The notes under the pieces are model-generated. The model made no database searches, was not told the DNA's origin, and saw nothing but the letters and a program-made list of their open reading frames with translations. A stretch of 17,987 nt of DNA, from assembly GCA_030628905.1 (NCBI GenBank), contig DAOVQB010000085.1, positions 1 through 17,987 on the forward strand, written 5' to 3'. Every line of letters begins with the position of its first letter. Position 1 is the stretch's first letter. The DNA is from DAOVQB01 sp023128935 (lineage in GTDB: Bacteria > Eisenbacteria > RBG-16-71-46 > CAIMUX01 > WJJG01). Shown here in pieces: positions 9,659-16,056 of this stretch. A program made the position numbers and the translations under genes.

Positions 9659-12550
9659 TCACTTGCCGTCGAACAGGTCTCCGCTGCTCACTTTCCCTGC
9701 CCGGGGCGCCTCCCGCGCCAGGCGCTCGATCTCGGGCCAGCTCTGGACCAATGCGTTGTAGGCCATGGCCTCCTTCGCCCGCTTCCTGCGCTCGCACATC
9801 GCGTAGAGCCGGTAGGCCAGATCGCGGGCCACGTTGGCCTTGGTACCGAGCTTCGCCACCAACTCCGCCGCCGCATTCTCTCCGCCGGCCTCGAGCAACC
9901 GGATCAAGTGGTGGACGACCTCCCACACGGTGAGGCGTCCGTCGCGAGCCGGATCCCAGTCCTCGGGCAGCTCGTCGGGGCGGAGCAGGCGGACCTTCCC
10001 ACCCTTCGAGGCGAGGATGCCCGCCTCGACCATGCCCGCGACACTGGTGTTCTTGGCCTTCGAGAGCGTCTCGGCTATGCCGTATTCGCCCTCGGCGAAA
10101 CCTGACTGCTCGCACCAGGCCAGAGCCCAGCGAGTGTCGGCGTCGAAATCGCCTTCTTGCTCGGCCAGCACTTCGTCGAGGGTCTGATTGATGAGCGCCA
10201 ACGCTTCCCGCACCGAGAGCGGCTTGCCCTCGGCGTCCAGCACTCTTGAGTAGCGAGTGTAGACCGCCATCCCGGGTCCGATGGCCGCCTGCGCCAGATC
10301 CACCGGTGCAATGTTGCCGCGTTGCAGGTGCGCGAGGGCTGCGGGCAATTCGGACTTGAGTGCGGCGACGAACTCGCCACGAGTTGCTGTGGGTGCGTCG
10401 GCCGCGCGTGGACGGCAGACGAGGACGATGCTGGAAGCGAGGGCGTTGGTGTCCTTGCCGATCATGCGGTTGGCGAGCTCGGTCCGCATCGGCCAAGTCC
10501 CACTGATGCCGAACCCAGCACGGATCACCGCGTCGAGGAACGTCTCCCATCCGGTGCTGGCCATACCGGCGTCGCTTTGACGCTCCGATTGCTTGAACGC
10601 GTAGTAGATGGTAACTGGGAACGCTGGATGAGTCTGGTCGGCCAGGCGCTGCATGGCCCGCGTCATCCCTTCCATGAAGAAGGCCTCAGCCTTGTCCTTG
10701 CCGCCATGGCGGTACGGGGTCGCGACCAGCTCCTCGGACTTGGGCACGGCGAGCGTCGCGAAGAGATCGGGGGAGACAGGCTTCAGCGTCCGGCGCAACC
10801 AGACATAGAAGAAGTCTGACAGGTCGGCGTAGCCGATGTTGTCGTAATAGGGTGGGTCGGTGGAGACAATCTTGTGAGCGCTGATCGATTGCGTCTGCGC
10901 GTCGTCTTCGTGAGCTGCACCGTTGCGACTCGCTGGCATTTGGTCGAGCGCCTTGGCCATATTGGCAAGGCTCACCGTGTAATCACCTGCCGCGCCGCCA
11001 AAGACATTGTTCTCAGCGAAGTCCCAAAGCATCGGGATAGCTTGGCGTCCGAACAGGTTGCGGACTTGAGTTTTGGTGACCTCCCAACGACACAGTGCGT
11101 TGCAGATGTCGCTCAGGCGACTCAGCGCGATTCCTAAGTACAGCCCCACCGCGTCGGCATAGGCATGGGCTCCGGCCCCGCCTACTTCGAGACCCTGGCC
11201 GTCGTCGGGCAGTCCCGCGGCAAGCGCATCTCGCTTCACCCGCTCGCGTGCCTCTTGCACCAAGTCGGAAAATGTCGTTAGCGCTACGAGCTGGCGGGGG
11301 GTGAAGAGGTCCCCCCACTGCCTGAGCCCGTATGGCACACAGGTACCACCCGTGAGACGAGGGGGTACGTCACCCTCCGGCTTCCACGCCTGCTTCGCGC
11401 TGCGCGCAACTTCTTCCATCTGCCTGGTGGGCGGCAGGTACACACGTCTGCGGTCACCCTCAGCGACGATCGCCATCATCCGCGCACCCATGCGCCCGGC
11501 CTTACCCTCGGCCTTGATGTAGTCCCCCGCCATCGGAGTCTCCGACATTAGACACCGGAAGTTCGCCCCACGTGAGAGCTTGGTACCCTTCTTGGCCGCG
11601 TCTGCGTCCTTCGGCTTACCCACCTTGACCGTGAATCGATACCCATCCCCCTCGATCACCGGCTCGACATAGGCCTCCTTGCCCTTCTTGGTGGACAGCA
11701 TGAAGTTCGAGACCAGCGGCACATCCACATGCGCGAACGCAGGGTTAGGACTCTTCACGGTGCGCGCCCAGAGCCAGGCGATCACGGTGAGCTTGCGGCC
11801 CACGTACTTCTCGAGGTCCGGCCGCTCCTTCGCCATATCCGCCGTGATCTCGACCTTCGGATAGAGGTGACCGATGCGCTTCTCGGCCTCGTCGCGCATC
11901 CACTTTCCGTAGTAGCGTACGTCTTCGGCGAGCCCCCGCGCGCCGCGCCACTCGCCAGCGATCGGCGACTCCTGTTTCCTCGCATCCGGGTTTACTGGCG
12001 GCTTCCCGGCGAACTTCGGCGGGATCTCGATCATCGCCTTGCAGATCAGGACCGCCACCGGATTGAGGTCGGAGGCGTAGGCTTCGAGCCCCAGCCGCTG
12101 GGCCTCCAGCGGTAGCGCGCCGCCTCCAGCAAAGGGATCGTGGAAGGCGGGGAGCTTGTGCCGATCGAAGAGCTCCTTGGCGCGTGAATGATCAGCATTG
12201 TCGGCGCAGGCCGCGCGCCAGCTCTGCCAGATCTCGGCTCGCGCTCGCTCCAGCACCTCTTCGTTCGTCGTGTTCTCCCACTTCACAAGGTCTTCGATGA
12301 TCCGGAAGAGACGCCGGCGTTCCTTCTCCTGGGCCTTCTCGGTCCGGAAGATGTCCGGGTGGCTCGATGGATCGTCCACCATCTGGGAGAAGATCACGGC
12401 CCGGGCCGCTGCCAGCGGCCGGCGGGCCCACCACAGATGCAGTGTGCTCGGGTGGCCGTGGCGGATGGACTTCTCCCGGGCGGAGGCCTTGTTGATGGCC
12501 TCGAGGGGGAGGGCGACTTCGATGAGTTTCTTGCGGGTGATGGCTGTCAC
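9659..12550 (-). CDS. DUF1156 DNA methyltransferase (adenine-specific type)
   Basis: A 963-residue SAM-dependent DNA methyltransferase. The N-terminus is the DUF1156 signature (KLIEVALPLEAINKASAREK, then HGHPSTLHLWWARRPLAAARA). The SAM-binding loop DPFAGGG is at about 138-144, followed by SDLNPVA (about 160-166). The catalytic motif IV, TDPPYYDNI, is at about 564-572, so amino-group (N6-adenine or N4-cytosine) methylation is expected. The span of more than 400 residues between the two motifs, with LSTKKGKEAYVEP, is typical of the family. GTG 12550 is chosen because it gives VTAITRKKLIEV, the usual start, with AGGGGA about 8 nt upstream; the frame extends to 12598 without conserved residues. 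It lies between the HEPN gene and the ATPase on the same strand. Inferred role: modification of host DNA to protect it from the restriction arm of the system. No mutation is seen in the motifs. Confidence 0.93.
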   Translation of the reverse strand: MTAITRKKLIEVALPLEAINKASAREKSIRHGHPSTLHLWWARRPLAAARAVIFSQMVDDPSSHPDIFRTEKAQEKERRRLFRIIEDLVKWENTTNEEVLERARAEIWQSWRAACADNADHSRAKELFDRHKLPAFHDPFAGGGALPLEAQRLGLEAYASDLNPVAVLICKAMIEIPPKFAGKPPVNPDARKQESPIAGEWRGARGLAEDVRYYGKWMRDEAEKRIGHLYPKVEITADMAKERPDLEKYVGRKLTVIAWLWARTVKSPNPAFAHVDVPLVSNFMLSTKKGKEAYVEPVIEGDGYRFTVKVGKPKDADAAKKGTKLSRGANFRCLMSETPMAGDYIKAEGKAGRMGARMMAIVAEGDRRRVYLPPTRQMEEVARSAKQAWKPEGDVPPRLTGGTCVPYGLRQWGDLFTPRQLVALTTFSDLVQEARERVKRDALAAGLPDDGQGLEVGGAGAHAYADAVGLYLGIALSRLSDICNALCRWEVTKTQVRNLFGRQAIPMLWDFAENNVFGGAAGDYTVSLANMAKALDQMPASRNGAAHEDDAQTQSISAHKIVSTDPPYYDNIGYADLSDFFYVWLRRTLKPVSPDLFATLAVPKSEELVATPYRHGGKDKAEAFFMEGMTRAMQRLADQTHPAFPVTIYYAFKQSERQSDAGMASTGWETFLDAVIRAGFGISGTWPMRTELANRMIGKDTNALASSIVLVCRPRAADAPTATRGEFVAALKSELPAALAHLQRGNIAPVDLAQAAIGPGMAVYTRYSRVLDAEGKPLSVREALALINQTLDEVLAEQEGDFDADTRWALAWCEQSGFAEGEYGIAETLSKAKNTSVAGMVEAGILASKGGKVRLLRPDELPEDWDPARDGRLTVWEVVHHLIRLLEAGGENAAAELVAKLGTKANVARDLAYRLYAMCERRKRAKEAMAYNALVQSWPEIERLAREAPRAGKVSSGDLFDGK

Positions 12551-12583
12551 GGTCGGTCCCCTGATTTGTTTTGCGCCTTGTCT

Positions 12584-12597
12584 TGCTTCGCGAAGCA
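12584..12597. promoter_or_regulatory. 14-bp perfect palindrome upstream of the DUF1156 gene
   Basis: TGCTTCGCGAAGCA is a perfect palindrome 34 nt upstream of the chosen GTG start. The region just upstream in the minus direction (about 12600-12665) is AT-rich relative to the neighbouring genes and could hold a promoter, though I find no good -35/-10 pair. It could be a regulator site or a small RNA hairpin. Confidence 0.3.
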
Positions 12598-12706
12598 TAG
12601 GCGTGATGTGACCTAAAGTATTTGTCTTGTATATGTTACGGCCTTATTGCTCCATCCTCTTTGCTTCATTTCTGCTCCATATCGTGCCGTTGAGTCGCCG
12701 ACCCAG

Positions 12707-12720
12707 GCGGCGCAAGCCGC
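12707..12720. repeat. Short hairpin GCGGC-GCAA-GCCGC after the HEPN gene
   Basis: A 5-bp GC stem with a 4-nt loop lies about 60 nt downstream of the HEPN gene stop (minus direction). There is no U-tract in either direction, so it is at most a weak 3'-end structure. The 12599-12780 gap otherwise holds nothing I recognise. Confidence 0.2.
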
Positions 12721-12780
12721 AGGCGAAGCATTGAGAGGGCGCGAGCTTGGCCGGCTCCGTGTTCCAGGGTCCGCTGCGTA

Positions 12781-14154
12781 TCATGGCCGAGCCCGAGCCG
12801 CGGCACCCCCGTCTGCTCCAACGGCGCGCCAGGGACCTCCCTTCGCAAGCCGTGGGAACCGCCGTTCCAGCGCCGTGAGGTGCTGTTCGAGTTGCTTGCG
12901 ACCGAGGGCTCCACCGCGACGGCTCAGTCGGCTCAGGAAGAGGAGACCCGCCACGATAACCCTTTGCGCGACATCCCGGGCGGACCGCGCTTTGGAATCC
13001 AGATCCAGATTCAACGGCGGACGCTCCCCATGGACGATCTTGCTGCGAAGGTTATATAGCTTCGCCAGGCGAGAGTAGCATTCCTCCGGGGAGTCGTCGA
13101 ACGCCAACGCCCGGAGTGCCGCACCGCGCAGCGCCATCCGCTTCAGCCGATCTCCGCTGCCTCGCGTAAGCGTCATAGTCTCAAGCGCCGTGACGTACTT
13201 CACGATCTGACCTGCTGGAGCTGGTTCTGTGTAGGCGTCGCCAAACCACGATGCGGAGTGGATGAACCGCCACGAGAGGAAATCCTCTGACCCAGGTCGT
13301 GTGACCGTCTTCAATGCCGATTCGGCTGGCTGTAGGTAGGTGCTCATATCCTGCCGGAAAAGCCGCACCCATCCAACGGGGAGTGGACCGCTCTTGAACC
13401 TACGGGTAAACGCCTCATGGAGACCTCCCTTTGGGCCGCTCGTGAGATAGTCGATTCTGCTGGGCTCCACAGCCGAGAATGCGGTGGACAGCTCCTCAGC
13501 GACGTGTGGATGAATGAGAAGACGCAGGATGTTGAATGCCCCCTCAATCCCAGCCAGGGCATGCTGGCGAGAGGACCCTGCGTGACAGGCTCCGATTCTG
13601 ATTGAAGCAACCCACTTGTGCAGTTTGAGGTATTCCCCTGCGCCCCGTCCGCCCGGCGTCCGAGATCCGCATTGCTTGAGGAAGGCATCACGCGGCCGGA
13701 ACCACACCGGTCCGATTCTGAAGCCTGTTGGGGCATCCATGTCCGGAAGAGAGCACGGGATGTGGTGGGTCCGCGGGACGAAGCTCGTCCTAGTGGAATC
13801 GACTGCCTCCAGCAGTAACTCCTTTGCCGAGGCCTCTGAAGGCTCCCTCCCCTCTGCAAGGAACATGCGCACGAACTCGTGGTGAAGCGATCGGTCGAAC
13901 TCACCGCGATCGAGCTGCTCGCGCAGTCCCTGTCGCGAGTTCAAGTAGGAATCCGCGAGCTTCCGAAGGCAGCTGTGTACCTCCTGGCCGCAGAAGATGC
14001 TGCCACGGCCAGAAGGATGCGGCAGAACGGCGAAGACGTCGGTCGGATGCTGCGCCCAATGGGCACGCCGCTCCTCGGCATTCAACCCCGCGAAGTACGC
14101 GATTCGGTCGAGGATACACCTGACCAGATCACACTTCCCGCGGGTGCTGGACAT
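12781..14154 (-). CDS. ApeA-like HEPN-domain protein
   Basis: A 457-residue soluble protein. The C-terminal third carries a HEPN-type pattern: YVTALETMTL near residue 325, an LRGAALRALAF helix, then LAKLYNLRSKIVHGE with the R-x4-H motif at about R370-H375. That arrangement resembles the HEPN domain of ApeA-type anti-phage proteins, where HEPN domains usually act as RNases in abortive infection. The N-terminal 300 residues are unrecognised, with no Walker or membrane motif; the segment GFRIGPVWFRPRD may be a beta-rich sensor region. The start at ATG 14154 is supported by GGAGGGGAGGGG just upstream. The ATG at 14241 would overlap the preceding toxin gene and add 29 unconserved residues. It follows the AbiEii-like gene by 58 nt, so co-transcription from the AbiE promoter is likely. 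The general HEPN call is better supported than the ApeA label. Confidence 0.68.
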   Translation of the reverse strand: MSSTRGKCDLVRCILDRIAYFAGLNAEERRAHWAQHPTDVFAVLPHPSGRGSIFCGQEVHSCLRKLADSYLNSRQGLREQLDRGEFDRSLHHEFVRMFLAEGREPSEASAKELLLEAVDSTRTSFVPRTHHIPCSLPDMDAPTGFRIGPVWFRPRDAFLKQCGSRTPGGRGAGEYLKLHKWVASIRIGACHAGSSRQHALAGIEGAFNILRLLIHPHVAEELSTAFSAVEPSRIDYLTSGPKGGLHEAFTRRFKSGPLPVGWVRLFRQDMSTYLQPAESALKTVTRPGSEDFLSWRFIHSASWFGDAYTEPAPAGQIVKYVTALETMTLTRGSGDRLKRMALRGAALRALAFDDSPEECYSRLAKLYNLRSKIVHGERPPLNLDLDSKARSARDVAQRVIVAGLLFLSRLSRRGGALGRKQLEQHLTALERRFPRLAKGGPWRAVGADGGAAARARP

Positions 14155-14212
14155 GTTCCCCTCCCCTCCACTTGATTGTTGAGCGGCTCCCTCGCGATGC
14201 CCAGGCGCATTG

Positions 14213-15199
14213 CTATGCTGTGGGCAATTGATTGATCTCATCTTCGAGCTGTTGAATGGACCTCATCAGATCGTCGAACGTCGGGACTTCACCGTAGATC
14301 ATGAAGCGCATTTCATCGTAGTCCCTCGCCACTGCCGTCCTCACATGTTCCGGGGGCACGAGCTTCATGGTCCCCGCCACTGCCAGGTCGTACCTTGCCC
14401 AGCCCCGGTGATAGAACTTGTCTTTGAACGCTACGACGTCTCTCAGCAACTCCAGGTCCCCAAAGGCAACATCCTTCTCTGTGGATTGAGCCATTCTGCT
14501 GACGTCGTAGTAGTGTCGCGAATACCCTTTGGGTTGCACTGTCCCCTCTGGTCGATTGGCCTCGTGATGTAGGATCGTCACTTTCTCCCAAAAGGTGCGC
14601 TCCGCCTTGATGGCCCTTACGCGGCTGGTTGGCCGACTGAAGACACGCGGGAACGCCTCGGCAGCATAGGGTGTGATTCCATATTCGGCATTTGGGACCG
14701 AAGAGGCCAGGGGACCAACTTCCAACTGGACATCCGGCCTCAGGTACTCACTGGAGAATGAAGCGGGATACCTGATGCTTACCACCTCGGGGTTGTCTTC
14801 AATGGTGGCCTTGCAGATATCTCCGATCAATGCTTCGACCTCGGAGAGAAACACCTCCTTCAGATAGATATGCGTGTCGTGAAGCAGTTTCTTGTTGAAA
14901 ACGCCCTGCTTCGTCACGGACCGTTCGGCCATTGGATCCTCTGCCGACACTTCATTCCAATCGAGGATCAGGTCGATATCCTCAGAGAATCGTTCGATGA
15001 GCCCAAAAACCTTGGAAAGGGAAGTACGTCCCTTGAGGAGCACCTTCTCGGCCATCGAGGGCGAGCCGAACAGCTTGTCCAGCACCCAGCATACCCAGAA
15101 GTCCTTCTCCACTACTTCTGGGGCCATGTTCTTGACCGCTCCCGCTTCCCGAAGCAGATCAGCACGGTCGGTCTTGGACCAGGATGCAATCGTGTCCAT
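14213..15199 (-). CDS. AbiEii/AbiGii-like nucleotidyltransferase toxin
   Basis: A 328-residue protein of the AbiEii family, the toxin of type IV toxin-antitoxin and abortive-infection systems, with a DNA polymerase beta-like nucleotidyltransferase fold. Motif I reads LLKGRTSLSKVFG and continues into RFSEDIDLIL with metal-binding D74 and D76. LRPDVQLEVG carries a third acidic residue (D156). The conserved AIKAERTFWEKVTILHHE is at about 196-212. The family normally has GGTS in motif I; here the second glycine is Arg 58 (codon CGT, one change from GGT), which may weaken nucleotide binding. ATG 15199 shares one base with the antitoxin stop (TGATG), a translational coupling arrangement, with GGGGAG upstream; a GTG at 15202 is the alternative. 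Length and the remaining motifs look intact. Confidence 0.87.
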   Translation of the reverse strand: MDTIASWSKTDRADLLREAGAVKNMAPEVVEKDFWVCWVLDKLFGSPSMAEKVLLKGRTSLSKVFGLIERFSEDIDLILDWNEVSAEDPMAERSVTKQGVFNKKLLHDTHIYLKEVFLSEVEALIGDICKATIEDNPEVVSIRYPASFSSEYLRPDVQLEVGPLASSVPNAEYGITPYAAEAFPRVFSRPTSRVRAIKAERTFWEKVTILHHEANRPEGTVQPKGYSRHYYDVSRMAQSTEKDVAFGDLELLRDVVAFKDKFYHRGWARYDLAVAGTMKLVPPEHVRTAVARDYDEMRFMIYGEVPTFDDLMRSIQQLEDEINQLPTA

Positions 15200-15810
15200 C
15201 ACTGCTCTCCCCGGCAGATCTTCAGAATCATGTCATGGATCCACCCCCTGGCTGTCCGCGTGTCCTTCAGAACTCTCGCGCACAGATCCTCGCCGAGGGA
15301 GTGTCGCAGTCTCGAGATCGTCTCCTCGTCAATTCGCTCTGGGCCGAGCGACTTGAGTGCTTGGACAACGAGGGAGCTCTCCCTGAGTTTGAAACCGGCT
15401 TCCTTCAGGGTCGTGTGCTGGAAGACGATTGTCTGGTTCCCAATCGCATATGTACGATCCGGTCCGTCGGAAAGGTAGGCGAGGCGCCCCATGACCTGTG
15501 TGGACAACCCCAGGAGATTCAGTGCTGCCGGTCCCGTCGCCTGGATTCGCCATCCAAACTTCCGGGCCAACGCGCTAGCCGCCTGGTCAATATCGGGGCT
15601 GAGTTCCCGGCCAAGCTTCTTACTGTGCTTTGGATAGTCGTAGACGCCCCGAATGACCCGTCGAATGGTCCCCTTGTCGTGTAGCCGGTACAAAGCAACG
15701 TCAATAGCCGAACGGGTTCCCAGGCCGCTGAAATCCTTTGAGGAAAAGGCCCAGCCCCTACCTTTCCCGTAAATACGGCTAAGTATCTTGGTTGTAGTAG
15801 ATTGCGGCAT
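15199..15810 (-). CDS. AbiEi-like antitoxin (DUF6088-type), transcriptional repressor
   Basis: A 203-residue partner of the AbiEii toxin. The N-terminus is a winged-helix DNA-binding domain (KILSRIYGKGRGWAFSSKDF, then ALYRLHDKGTIRRVIRGVYDYP) typical of AbiEi-like/DUF6088 proteins. The body contains ATGPAALNLLGLSTQ and YLSDGPDRTYAIGN, both characteristic of the family. ATG 15810 is preceded by GAGG at 8 nt; GTG 15816 in the same frame is an alternative. Members of this group repress their own operon by binding inverted repeats in the promoter, and a perfect one is present just upstream. The gene is the first of an AbiEi-AbiEii-HEPN transcription unit. Confidence 0.85.
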   Translation of the reverse strand: MPQSTTTKILSRIYGKGRGWAFSSKDFSGLGTRSAIDVALYRLHDKGTIRRVIRGVYDYPKHSKKLGRELSPDIDQAASALARKFGWRIQATGPAALNLLGLSTQVMGRLAYLSDGPDRTYAIGNQTIVFQHTTLKEAGFKLRESSLVVQALKSLGPERIDEETISRLRHSLGEDLCARVLKDTRTARGWIHDMILKICRGEQ

Positions 15811-15823
15811 ATTCACATCCTCG

Positions 15824-15859
15824 TTCTGTAAGAAATAATATTCGGTTTTTCTTACAGAA
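15824..15859 (-). promoter_or_regulatory. Operator: perfect 12-bp inverted repeat at the AbiE promoter
   Basis: TTCTGTAAGAAA (15824-15835) and its exact reverse complement TTTCTTACAGAA (15848-15859) are separated by 12 nt. One arm overlaps the -10 box by one base and covers the likely transcription start; the other overlaps the -35 box by two bases. This is the expected layout for autorepression by the AbiEi-like protein. Confidence 0.75.
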
Positions 15860-15863
15860 TCAA
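15835..15863 (-). promoter_or_regulatory. Sigma70-type promoter of the AbiE operon
   Basis: On the minus strand, TTGATT (15858-15863) is followed by a 17-nt spacer and TATTAT (15835-15840). Transcription would start near 15828, giving a leader of about 18 nt before ATG 15810. Confidence 0.65.
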
Positions 15864-15924
15864 GTCGGGAAATGAGCAGAAGTTCCCCCCACCAAGGATC
15901 GCTCTTCCTTTGGTCATCGGAAGT

Positions 15925-16056
15925 TCAAGTGTCGCGGGTTGGTCCGCCCGCTTGGGGCACGGTGGTCCCCAAGCCTACCGCCGCACCACCCAGAATCCTT
16001 GCCAAAACCACCCGCGCCGGGCTGACGGCGTTCCATGTCCTTGACGACCACGTCAT
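15925..16056 (-). CDS. 43-codon ORF translationally coupled to the helicase stop
   Basis: The helicase ends in ATGA: its TGA (16053-16055) overlaps an ATG (16054-16056) preceded by GGAGGAG at 5 nt. The frame runs 43 codons (starting MTWSSRTWNAV) with a weakly hydrophobic middle, then stops. It matches nothing I know. The start site looks like that of a real next gene in an operon, so this may be the leftover 5' end of a displaced gene rather than a functional peptide. Confidence 0.25.
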   Translation of the reverse strand: MTWSSRTWNAVSPARVVLARILGGAAVGLGTTVPQAGGPTRDT

